Part shown: positions 56,692 to 63,982 of the stretch, in pieces
How the letters are laid out: every line of letters begins with the position of its first letter
Position numbering within the stretch: the first letter of the stretch is position 1
DNA from: Mycobacteriales bacterium
GTDB lineage: Bacteria > Actinomycetota > Actinomycetes > Mycobacteriales > SCTD01
Reading direction: 5' to 3'
DNA: 64,000 nt
Assembly (NCBI GenBank): GCA_040902655.1
Contig: JBBDWV010000024.1
Span: forward strand, 67,709-131,708
Notes under the pieces: model-generated
Database searches by the model: none
Told to the model about the DNA's origin: nothing
What the model saw: the letters and a program-made list of their open reading frames with translations, nothing else
Program-made: the position numbers and the translations under genes

Positions 56692-57714
56692 TCAGACTGA
56701 GTCGAGACCGAGGAGCTTCGTGATGTTCCCACGGAAAATGGCGTCCTGATCGGCTTCTGACAGCCCGATCTCCTGGAGGTTACGGATGGTGGCCCGGATG
56801 TAGCCGGGCCCCTTCTCCGGGTCGTAGGGACTGTCCGAGGCGAACAGAACATGGTCAACGCCGTAGAAGTCGATCGAACACCGCAGCGCATGTGCGGCCC
56901 CGAACATCGCCGTGTCGGCGTACATCATCTTGAAGTAGTCGAGGTGGGGCTTCGAGAGGGGATAGCCCTGCACGTCCTCCCGCTGCGACTCAGGAGTCCT
57001 CGCTCCCAACTGGTCCCATCCCGGCCCCACGCGTCCGGAGAAGTGCGGCACCATGCTCCCACCGTGATGGATCAGCATCTTCAGTTCCGGGTTCCGCTCC
57101 AGCACGCCGGAAAAGACAATCCGCGCCATGAAAGCCGAGAGATCGTACTCCCAGCCGAAGGTCCACCAGATCTCGAACTTCGAGCGCTCTTCTGTCGGAT
57201 AGTCCGCCCATGCCGAACTCCGGCACGGGTGGACCTGCAGGAGCTTCCCGTGTTCGGCGACACGGGCGTAGAACGGATCGAACTTGGCTGCGTCCATCGC
57301 ACCGCCGTGGACGTGTGTGTAGATCTGCGCCCCCAGGGCGCCCAGCTCCTCCACGGCGTAGTCGAGCTCACGCACGGCCGCGTCGGGATCGTCCATCGGA
57401 ACACATGCCGTGAAGCCTGCGAAGCGGTCGGGATGCTTCGCCACGAGCTCCGCCATCGCCTCGTTCCCGATCCGAGACATCTCCTTGGAAATGGCGGGTG
57501 AACCCAAGTCCTCGACCGGCGGGGCCGCGATGTTGATGATCTGACGGTACTCGCCGAACTCGTCCATCTGCTGGAACCGGACGTCCATGTCGACAAGAGA
57601 AGGAATGTTGGACACGCGCTTGCGCAGGTTGGCGGCGTGCGTCGACGTGTTCAACTCGAAGAACCGGTCGTAATAGGGGCGAGGCATGATGTGGCAGAAA
57701 GCGTCGATTTTCAT
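56692..57714 (-). CDS. amidohydrolase family 2 protein (ACMSD/LigW-like decarboxylase)
   Basis: A 340-residue TIM-barrel protein of the amidohydrolase-2 family, which includes aminocarboxymuconate-semialdehyde, gamma-resorcylate and 5-carboxyvanillate decarboxylases. Blocks: N-terminal 'MKIDAFCHIMPRPYYDRF', 'PDRFAGFTACVPMDDPDAAVREL', the metal His in 'LLQVHPCRSS', 'LIHHGGSMVPHFSGR' and the Asp in 'VLFASDSPYD'. It probably removes a carboxyl group or hydrolyses a ring-cleavage product. ATG at 57714 has AAGGAG 5 nt upstream. The 3' end faces the IclR gene (68 nt apart). Confidence 0.88.
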   Translation of the reverse strand: MKIDAFCHIMPRPYYDRFFELNTSTHAANLRKRVSNIPSLVDMDVRFQQMDEFGEYRQIINIAAPPVEDLGSPAISKEMSRIGNEAMAELVAKHPDRFAGFTACVPMDDPDAAVRELDYAVEELGALGAQIYTHVHGGAMDAAKFDPFYARVAEHGKLLQVHPCRSSAWADYPTEERSKFEIWWTFGWEYDLSAFMARIVFSGVLERNPELKMLIHHGGSMVPHFSGRVGPGWDQLGARTPESQREDVQGYPLSKPHLDYFKMMYADTAMFGAAHALRCSIDFYGVDHVLFASDSPYDPEKGPGYIRATIRNLQEIGLSEADQDAIFRGNITKLLGLDSV

Positions 57715-57918
57715 CGCTGCTCCTTCTCTTCGGGGATACCTGGGATTTCTTGACGGCCCTATGTCCGCACCGTTGCGGTTGACCGGTCTCGTCACAGAGG
57801 CAGAGGCCACGGCACCTTCGTGACCACGCTGCGACTGGCAGCGGCCGCTCGTGGCGAGCGCACCGAACGGTTCTTTGCGCTTGCAGAACAGCTAGGGCGT
57901 CGGCCATCGTCACCCAGC

Positions 57919-57933
57919 GATAATCACCCTATC
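57919..57933. promoter_or_regulatory. GATA-N7-TATC palindrome upstream of the amidohydrolase
   Basis: GATA-ATCACCC-TATC, a perfect GATA/TATC dyad about 205 nt upstream of the amidohydrolase ATG, in the 293-nt gap that separates it from the TRAP permease gene. No gene is supported in that gap. Second member of the island dyad set. Confidence 0.5.
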
Positions 57934-58007
57934 ACTATTGACTGCCCTGCGGACCGCCGGGTCAACCTGCGGTACAGGCTGGAGAAGCTTGACCCGGGGC
58001 CGCCTGG

Positions 58008-59999
58008 CTATGGGCCGCGAAGGCTGCTGGCGTGTTCGATCGTGTCAGGCGGGTTCTCCCGAGACCCCTCCGAGGCAGCCGGCTCGAGGTCCCTCGCGTC
58101 CTTCTCCGGCTGCCCGTTCCGACGCGTCCCCCGGCCAAAGCGCCACCAGAGGACGGTGACCCCCAGCAGGACAGCTCCGGCAAAGGCAGACTTGATGCCG
58201 TGGACGAGGAAGAGAAGCCCGGCAACGGCCACCAGCGCCCTTTCCACAGCATCCATCCGCCAGAAGAAGTAGCCCTGGAACCCAGCGGAGAGCAGCACGA
58301 CAGCGATCATGGCGAACGCGACGCCGAGCACGATCTCGCCACCGGGCGCTCCGCCGTTGAGGATCAGGGCTGGGTTGAGCGCGAAGGCGACCGGGACGAA
58401 GAACACGCCCGCACCCAGGAGCATCGCTTCGCCGCCAGTGCGCCAGATCTTCCCCCCGCTGATTGCACAAGCAACGAAGACGGCGTTGCAGACCGGAGGG
58501 GTGAGGAACGACGCCAAGCCCCAATAGATGACGTACAGGTGTGCCTGGACTGGCGTCAGGCCCGCCATCACGAGGGCTGGCGCCGTCAGCACGACGAGCG
58601 TCAGGTACAGCGGGACCATGTCCAGGCCCATTCCGAGGATGAGGCTCGCGATCCCCACCAACAGCAGCGCGAGGTAGATGTTGCCGCCACTGAGGTCACT
58701 GATGAAGGAGGCGACCTTCACGCCGAGCCCGGACAGGGTCAAGGTCCCGAGGAGCATGCCCACAGAAGCGGTGACGGCACCGACGATCGTCCAGCTCCGG
58801 GTGGCGCCTACCAGCGAATGCCAGACGACAAGAGGGGTCAGCCACTGGCTGCGGTCCCGCGTGAGGAAGGACGAGAACAGAACAGCCCCGATCGCGCCCA
58901 CGCCCGCAAGCTCGGGCGGGAGCCCCTTGACCAACAGGAGGTAGATCAGCACGCCCAGCGGGACGAGATGCCGCCAGCCGCTCGTGAACGCCGTACGAAA
59001 GGCCGGTATCTCGTGAGCAGGCAGACCGACCAGGTTGAGCCGGCGTGCGCGGAAATGCACCGAGAACATCAGGATGGAGAAGTACATCACGGCTGGAATG
59101 AGGGCCGCCGCGATAACATAGGAGTACGGCAGGCCCAGGAAGTCCGCCATGATGAAGGCGACGGCGCCCATGACCGGCGGAAGGATCATGCCGCCGGTGG
59201 AAGCGGCGGCCTCCACTGCACCAGCCGAGCTCGGCGTGAACCCGGTCCGCATCATCATCGGAATCGTCATGGGGCCGGACGTGCCGACGTTGCCCGACGG
59301 CGAGCCGCTGATCATCCCGAAGGCCGCACTGCTGACGACGGCGGCCTTGGCCGGTCCACCACTGGTACGTCCGGAAACGGAGGTGGCGACATCCATCAGC
59401 CACTGACCGCCGCCGGCCCTCTGCAGCAGCTGCCCAAAGATGAGGAAGACGATGATGATGGTCGTGGCGATCCCGAACGGGACCCCGAAGATGCCGTTTC
59501 CGCCGACGTAGATGGCGTATGTCAATCGCTCCAGGGAGAAGCCGCCGCCACGCAGCGCGCCCGGTAAGTGCTGCTGCCAGTACGTGGCCGACATGATGAG
59601 CACGATGAAGACCGGCAGCACCCAGCCGATCATCCGTACGAGGCACGCCAGCAACGACGCAGCGAGAGCCAGGGCCAACAATACGCCCACGGTGTCGAGG
59701 TAGCCGTAAACGCTGTACTGGACTATGCGGTCGTCGTAGTGCAGCGCCACGTACCCGGCCCCGATGATGCCCGCTACACCCAAGGGGATGACGTGCCAGG
59801 CCACCCGAGCCCGATCCTCGCCATCCCGGAAGACCAGACCGAGATAGATGATCGTGATGAGGATCGTGAGGCTGGCAGCCCGGTAGAGGGAAGTGTCCAG
59901 GGGTATTTCGAGCAGAACCGGCAGGCCACTGACGACAAAGAGGCTGAACAAGCCGTACAGTCCGGCGAGCAGATTCGCCAGCGACTTCGCAGGGTGCAT
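58008..59999 (-). CDS. TRAP-TAXI transporter fused permease (DctQM-type)
   Basis: A 663-residue inner-membrane protein with many hydrophobic helices. The small-subunit-like part precedes the large permease: 'VPFGIATTIIIVFLIFGQLLQRAGGGQWLMDVATSVSGRTSGGPAKAAVVSSAAFGMISGSPSGNVGTSGPMTIPMM' is the classic DctM/TAXI fused-permease block, and 'TPSSAGAVEAAASTGGMILPPVMGAVAFIMADFLGLPY' follows. It uses an ion gradient to import an organic acid delivered by the TAXI protein. The C-terminal 60 or so residues are polar and cytosolic. It is 98 nt downstream of the binding-protein gene, the usual order. Confidence 0.93.
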   Translation of the reverse strand: MHPAKSLANLLAGLYGLFSLFVVSGLPVLLEIPLDTSLYRAASLTILITIIYLGLVFRDGEDRARVAWHVIPLGVAGIIGAGYVALHYDDRIVQYSVYGYLDTVGVLLALALAASLLACLVRMIGWVLPVFIVLIMSATYWQQHLPGALRGGGFSLERLTYAIYVGGNGIFGVPFGIATTIIIVFLIFGQLLQRAGGGQWLMDVATSVSGRTSGGPAKAAVVSSAAFGMISGSPSGNVGTSGPMTIPMMMRTGFTPSSAGAVEAAASTGGMILPPVMGAVAFIMADFLGLPYSYVIAAALIPAVMYFSILMFSVHFRARRLNLVGLPAHEIPAFRTAFTSGWRHLVPLGVLIYLLLVKGLPPELAGVGAIGAVLFSSFLTRDRSQWLTPLVVWHSLVGATRSWTIVGAVTASVGMLLGTLTLSGLGVKVASFISDLSGGNIYLALLLVGIASLILGMGLDMVPLYLTLVVLTAPALVMAGLTPVQAHLYVIYWGLASFLTPPVCNAVFVACAISGGKIWRTGGEAMLLGAGVFFVPVAFALNPALILNGGAPGGEIVLGVAFAMIAVVLLSAGFQGYFFWRMDAVERALVAVAGLLFLVHGIKSAFAGAVLLGVTVLWWRFGRGTRRNGQPEKDARDLEPAASEGSRENPPDTIEHASSLRGP

Positions 60000-60097
60000 G
60001 TGTTCCTTCTCAGCGTCTACGGCCTGGGGAGGATTTCTTTGCGGTCACTGGCCACGGACACGCGCATGTACAGGCTCTGCTAGCTCGCGGCGACCTG

Positions 60098-61174
60098 CTA
60101 CAGCAGCGAGTCCTGCTGCTCCTGCAGTTCCTTGCTCCAGGAGCCGGTCTCCTCGAAGTACCGCACTGCGCCCGGGTGGAAGGGCACCGTCAGCTCACGG
60201 TCCAGGGTGTTCTCGACGTTCCAGAACTTGCCGTTCGGCACGTCACTGGCGAGGCTGTCGTTGTTCTCGAAGAGTGCCTTGGTCATCTCGTAGACCGACT
60301 CCTCCGACAGGTCGGCCTTGACGGCGAGGTAGGTCGCGGCAGACACCGTCACCACGTCGTCCGGCTGACGGTCGCCGTAAGTGCCGGCCGGAATCGTGGC
60401 CGCCGAGAAGGCGGCGCCCATCTCCTCCAGCATCGCGTCGATTTCCTCCGACATGTCGACCCAACGAACGTCCGTGTTCTGTGCGAGTTCTTTGAAGTTC
60501 GGGGCGCCGGTCGAACCAGGCAGCACCACGCCAGCCACGGTCCCTTGCTTGAGTGCGTCAAGGGCCTCATCTGTGTCGGAGGTCGCGATGATTTTCACGG
60601 AGTCTGGGTCCACGCCGTAGGCGTTCAACATGGCCGTCGTGAACTTCTCGACGGAGCTGAGAGCGGGACGCTCTCCGACGATGCGCTTGCCTTCCAGGTC
60701 AGCCGGCGTCTCGACTCCAGAGTCCTTCCGGACGATCAACTGGGTGTTCGAGCCGAATCCGGCGGCCATCACCCGTACGTCGAGTGCGTCTTCGAAGGAG
60801 CCCTCGCCCTTGAATCCTTCGGTCAAGGCCTCTGAGCTGGTCATGCCGAGGTCGGCGTGTCCCTCACCCATAGCCCGAACAGTGGCATCCGAGCCACCCA
60901 CGGACTGCACAGAGACATCTACCGCCGTGTTGTCCGAAAGAATCTTACTCATGGCGACTGCCGTCGTGTAGTAGGCGCTGCCCACGGAAGACGTCCCGAA
61001 GACCACCGAGCTTCTTTCGGTGGAACCGCCAGCGGCGTCGTCGGCCGAGCCGGAGTCTCCGCCCCCGCAGCCAGATAGGGCGATCAAACTCATCGCCATG
61101 AGCCCCGCCAGCAAGCCAGTCGACCGGAGGGGGGAACGAGGCACGCGCTGCAACACGAGAGAAACAGGCTTCAC
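60098..61174 (-). CDS. TAXI-family TRAP solute-binding lipoprotein
   Basis: A 358-residue extracytoplasmic binding protein. The signal peptide ends in a lipobox 'LIALSGCGGG', so it is lipid-anchored. The TAXI hallmarks are 'VVFGTSSVGSAYYTTAVAMSKIL', 'SVGGSDATVRAMGEGHADLGMTSSEALTEGFKGEG' and 'LIVRKDSGVETPADLEGKRIVGERPALSS'. It captures the substrate for the fused permease next to it. GTG at 61174 has AGAGGAT upstream; the open frame extends over 90 codons further but is not homologous. Confidence 0.92.
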   Translation of the reverse strand: MKPVSLVLQRVPRSPLRSTGLLAGLMAMSLIALSGCGGGDSGSADDAAGGSTERSSVVFGTSSVGSAYYTTAVAMSKILSDNTAVDVSVQSVGGSDATVRAMGEGHADLGMTSSEALTEGFKGEGSFEDALDVRVMAAGFGSNTQLIVRKDSGVETPADLEGKRIVGERPALSSVEKFTTAMLNAYGVDPDSVKIIATSDTDEALDALKQGTVAGVVLPGSTGAPNFKELAQNTDVRWVDMSEEIDAMLEEMGAAFSAATIPAGTYGDRQPDDVVTVSAATYLAVKADLSEESVYEMTKALFENNDSLASDVPNGKFWNVENTLDRELTVPFHPGAVRYFEETGSWSKELQEQQDSLL

Positions 61175-61839
61175 GGTAGATCCTCTGCTCAGAATGGACG
61201 TGTGGAACCGGCTGCGACCTGTGGCATAGGCGGGTTCAAGAGCGATAGAGTCAGCAACGAGAACCTGCACAACGCAATCGATGGCTGCCGGCCGTTGCTG
61301 TCTGCCGGGTGCGCTGCCTCTCGTCCAAGCAGGTCGACGCGGCTGGCTGGCTCCTTTCCGGGACCCATGAATGCCTCTCCCGTAGGAGTGCCACGTGTCA
61401 GTGCTGGGCCTGCTGTGCGTCAGTCTCCAGGTTCGGTCCGGCACCTCTTCCTCGACCTCGATATCACCCGTCGATTACCTGAATATCACTCATCTGCTGA
61501 GAGTGTCAACGGTCACAGCCGGTGAACTACACGTGAGATCGCGTGACTCATGCTGCCCTTGGTCGTCGTGCACGGCCGTCCTTTGCCACTGTCCGGGCGT
61601 ACGAGCAGGACCACTTGTTTCTTGCTGGCGCGCTCGGGCCTCGGCGAACTGCTCCTCGACGATGGCCGCGATTGTGGGGTCGCGGGGCTGCATGACGCCC
61701 CAGGTGAAGGCGCCCGTCCGCGCCGGTACGGCGCCGTTCGCAGTAGGACTTGGCTGACAGCCTGGCTGCCATTGCCGCCAGGCGTACCCGGCGCGCTCCG
61801 AACTTCCGCGTGTACCTGCAGGTCAAACGGCATGTAGGG
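61175..61839. other. island edge without a supported gene
   Basis: 665 nt with no convincing gene. It contains the presumed promoter of the TAXI gene and the dyad at 61473. The frames between 61490 and 61826 (for example one containing 'RDPTIAAIVEEQFAEARARQQE') look like remnants, each short, in shifted frames and without a ribosome binding site. Confidence 0.4.
61473..61487. promoter_or_regulatory. GATT-N7-TATC dyad upstream of the TAXI gene
   Basis: GATT-ACCTGAA-TATC, about 300 nt upstream of the TAXI GTG. ATATCAC is repeated at 61461 and 61483. Third member of the island dyad set. Confidence 0.4.
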
Positions 61840-61887
61840 GGTGGTCAGGGACGGGATCGAACCGCCGACCCCACGCTTTTCAGAGCC
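61840..61887 (-). other. tRNA 3'-half remnant (candidate att site)
   Basis: On the minus strand the sequence reads as anticodon-loop-like CTGAAAA, then GGTCGGCGG, TTCGATC, CCGTC, which is a normal T-arm, and CCTGACC plus A as the acceptor 3' side. No 5' half (GGTCAGG) is present upstream, so this is not a functional tRNA. The anticodon-like GAA suggests tRNA-Phe but is weak. A tRNA 3' end is where integrases insert elements. Confidence 0.55.
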
Positions 61888-62020
61888 GCAGGCGGGTGTT
61901 TGTAGAAGACCGCTGACGTCCATAACCGCAGGTCAGCGCCATGATCATGTGCGAGGCCGTTCGCCGGAAAGTGCAGAAATCCGCGCAGTTGGCTGCCAAC
62001 TTGGCTGCCAGGCTGAAGCC

Positions 62021-62070
62021 TGTCCCGGGCTGTCCCGGGCTGTCCCGGGCTGTCCCGGGCTGCCCCGGTG
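62021..62070. repeat. 10-bp tandem repeat
   Basis: TGTCCCGGGC occurs four times exactly (62021-62060) and a fifth time degenerate, immediately past the stop of the minus-strand antitoxin gene at 62074. Confidence 0.85.
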
Positions 62071-62073
62071 GCT

Positions 62074-62400
62074 TCACGCCCGGTGCAGTTCCTCGCGCGC
62101 CACGCGACGAGCGATGCTCTCCACGTCCGCCGTGGTGAGCTGCTCAGGGGGCTCCTGGACTGCCTGCCGCAACAGCCGGCGAACCAGCGCCGAGGTCGGG
62201 ACGTGGGCCTCTGCGGCCTGCCGCCGCAGCTGCGCGTCGAGCTCACGGTCGATGCGCAGGTGCAGGGGCACATCGAGCGCCGCCGCCTTCTCCGTGCCCT
62301 CGGCCTGGGCTGCCTCGGCCTCTTCCTGCGCAACCTCTGCCCGGATCGCACGGTGGCGTACCCGGCGTGCTCCTCGGGCACCGTCGGTGGTCTCAGTCAT
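62074..62400 (-). CDS. ribbon-helix-helix antitoxin-like protein
   Basis: A 108-residue protein. The N-terminal half is charged and Ala/Glu-rich. The C-terminal half has a ribbon-helix-helix-like core: 'DVPLHLRIDRELDAQLRRQAAEAHVPTSALVRRLLRQAVQEP'. Such proteins dimerise, bind DNA and neutralise a partner toxin. The ATG at 62400 overlaps the 3' end of the toxin-like gene (stop at 62393), so toxin comes first and antitoxin second, like BrnT-BrnA. The minus-strand direction continues toward the 10-bp repeats. Confidence 0.7.
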   Translation of the reverse strand: MTETTDGARGARRVRHRAIRAEVAQEEAEAAQAEGTEKAAALDVPLHLRIDRELDAQLRRQAAEAHVPTSALVRRLLRQAVQEPPEQLTTADVESIARRVAREELHRA

Positions 62401-62704
62401 TCCGCGACTCCTTGCTGTCGAGGTAGTGCCGCAGATCGGCACCGCGGGCTATCCACGCCGTGACACCGGAACCGTCGTACGGGTCGACGATCACCGTGAG
62501 CACGGCCCCGGCGCTCGACGAATGTCCAATCAGCCGCGTGTACCCGGCGCGGCTCTTCGGGTCAGGTTGGTGGACGAGACCGTCCGGGTCCGCCGCCGCT
62601 TCCAGCGTCCAAGCCGGCTCCAGGTCGACGGCGCCGGGGTAGCGGGCAGAGCGAGTCCGGATGTGCTCGGCGTCCTCACTGTCCCACCAGAGGCTGTCGG
62701 CCAC
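62393..62704 (-). CDS. BrnT-like toxin of a type II toxin-antitoxin pair
   Basis: A 103-residue protein encoded just upstream of and overlapping an RHH protein. The pattern 'LWWDSEDAEHIRTRSARYPGAVDLEPAW' (W-D...A-x-H-I), 'GYTRLIGHSSSAGAVLTVIVDPYDGSGVTAWIARGADLRHYLD' follows the BrnT order (W-D core, R-x-x-I-G, hydrophobic strand, W/R-x-A-R-x-A). BrnT is a ribosome-linked RNase toxin; the catalytic residues are not identical, so the assignment is tentative. GTG at 62704 has TACATT 5 nt upstream, another leaderless-type start. Confidence 0.6.
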   Translation of the reverse strand: MADSLWWDSEDAEHIRTRSARYPGAVDLEPAWTLEAAADPDGLVHQPDPKSRAGYTRLIGHSSSAGAVLTVIVDPYDGSGVTAWIARGADLRHYLDSKESRND

Positions 62705-62849
62705 GACTCAATGTAGCGCGTTGGCACACGCCCGTCTGCAGGTCGTCCACCTCGGAGCCGGTGAGGCCTCGGGCTGCCCCGATCGGCCGTGACACACCGA
62801 CTTACCAAATGGCGCAGAACCGCGCTTCTGCATCGTTCGCGAGGAGCAC

Positions 62850-62975
62850 CTATCCGTCGTGGCGCTCTTCTTTAGCCGCCGCTCCTCGCCGGCGGCGCTT
62901 GTGACGACGGTCGATGATGGCCACTGTTCCAAGCAGCACAAGGCACACGCCACCGACGTAGAAGGGAACCTCTAC
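62850..62975 (-). other. in-frame continuation beyond the stop of the membrane protein
   Basis: Directly after the TGA at 62976-62978 the same frame continues for 41 codons to TAG at 62850: it begins 'VEVPFYVGGVCLVLLGTVAI' (a further hydrophobic helix) and then a basic tail ('DRRHKRRRRG'). No start codon or ribosome binding site is evident, so a nonsense change in a longer protein is likely. Confidence 0.5.
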
Positions 62976-63308
62976 TCAGGCGGGCAGATTCTGTGCCCTC
63001 ACCAACACGACGCCGAGCACTCCGGCTAAGCCGAGAGCCAGCAACCAACCCCGTTCGCCACGCGTCATCGGGTCGAGCCGACCGCGCTCGACCTGAGCGT
63101 CGAGGCCCTTGAACCTGAGGACCGTGAAGCCTACGAATGCCATAACGGCGACGGGCCCGACAACGACAGCCGGTACTAGCCCGGTCGCCGCTGACGCGAT
63201 AGCGACCCCCAGCACAGCCAGCAGCGCAAGCGCGTAGCCGAGGTGTCGCCACTCCTTGCGGTCCAGGTTGCGCAACGCCCTCTCGCGGGCTTCGTCGCTT
63301 TTGCTCAT
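62976..63308 (-). CDS. small membrane protein coupled to a toxin-antitoxin pair
   Basis: A 110-residue protein with three hydrophobic segments: 'LGYALALLAVLGVAIASAATGLVPAVVVGPVAVMAFVGFTVL' (two helices) and 'GWLLALGLAGVLGVVLV'. The N-terminus is charged ('MSKSDEARERALRNLDRKEWR'). The ATG overlaps the stop of the toxin-like gene upstream (ATGA), so it is the third gene of that operon. No family is recognised. The frame continues with a fourth hydrophobic helix after its TGA, so the protein may be truncated. Confidence 0.6.
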   Translation of the reverse strand: MSKSDEARERALRNLDRKEWRHLGYALALLAVLGVAIASAATGLVPAVVVGPVAVMAFVGFTVLRFKGLDAQVERGRLDPMTRGERGWLLALGLAGVLGVVLVRAQNLPA

Positions 63309-63649
63309 GAGCCGACGCTAGTTCCAGCTCTGGCTCGATGAGCTGTAACCGCGCTTCTCGCCGGACGCTGGTGCCGCGCTGTCCGCCGCAGTTGGTGCGT
63401 GCGGCAGGGCAGCAGGTCGAGGTACTTCTTGCGGCAGGGCATGGCGTGGATGACCAGTTCGGCACCGTCCTCGAAGATCAGCACGACGGTCTCCAGCAAG
63501 CGTGCAGCGGTGTCGAAGCCGAGCCGTAACTCGCGGTGCGGTGGGCCGTCGTCGTCGTCAAGAGGTTCGATCCACAGCGGATACTCGGCAGCCTGGACGG
63601 CGTCGGGTTGCGAGACACCGTGCTTGAGGGCGCTCGGGTGGACCCTCAC
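63305..63649 (-). CDS. toxin-like protein of the second RHH toxin-antitoxin pair
   Basis: A 114-residue protein whose first 80 residues match a small toxin-like family seen next to CopG/RHH antitoxins in actinobacteria: 'VRVHPSALKHGVSQPDAVQAAEYPLWIEP', 'RELRLGFDTAARLLETVVLIFEDGAELVIHAMPCRKKYLDLLP'. The 'HGV' and 'ELVIHAMPxRxKY' stretches are the most characteristic and resemble BrnT/DUF-type RNases. The last 33 residues (Arg-rich) are beyond the usual length and may come from a lost stop. GTG at 63649 overlaps the antitoxin stop (GTGA). Confidence 0.65.
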   Translation of the reverse strand: MRVHPSALKHGVSQPDAVQAAEYPLWIEPLDDDDGPPHRELRLGFDTAARLLETVVLIFEDGAELVIHAMPCRKKYLDLLPCRTHQLRRTARHQRPARSAVTAHRARAGTSVGS

Positions 63650-63879
63650 GCAGTCAGCTGCGCCAGCGCCGCCCGGATGGCCTCTGATCGGCTCAAGTGG
63701 TTCTTCGCGGCTAGGGCGTCGAGGGCGTCGAGCTCGTCGGCGGTCAGCCGCACGGCCACGACCTGCATCGGTGCGGCGCCACGACCGGGCCGTCCGCGAC
63801 CACGGCGCTTGAGCGCGTCTGCGTCGTAGCCGGCGTCGGCCTCGTCGGCCCACGCCTGGATCTGCTGCTCGCTCACCAT
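63646..63879 (-). CDS. CopG/ribbon-helix-helix antitoxin
   Basis: A 77-residue DNA-binding protein. The N-terminal linker ('VSEQQIQAWADEADAGYDADALKRRGRGRPGRG') is followed by an RHH core: 'MQVVAVRLTADELDALDALAAKNHLSRSEAIRAALAQL'. Antitoxin first, toxin second is the common order, here with a 4-nt overlap. ATG at 63879 has TACGAT 6 nt upstream and no Shine-Dalgarno (leaderless type). Confidence 0.78.
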   Translation of the reverse strand: MVSEQQIQAWADEADAGYDADALKRRGRGRPGRGAAPMQVVAVRLTADELDALDALAAKNHLSRSEAIRAALAQLTA

Positions 63880-63982
63880 TGGGAAATCGTATGACGAAAA
63901 ACCGGGGGAATGGCTAGAGCCAGTCTGTACCGGCACAAGAGCTGGGTCCGTGACCCGAGCAGAAGACCGGTTCTGCTCGTCC

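Noticed and set aside
61513..61826. Overlapping frames at the island edge
   Set aside because: Different short frames, Arg-rich, no shared homology; kept only as an unassigned region.
61840..61887. Functional tRNA gene
   Set aside because: The 5' acceptor, D-arm and a closed anticodon stem are absent; only the 3' half is recognisable.
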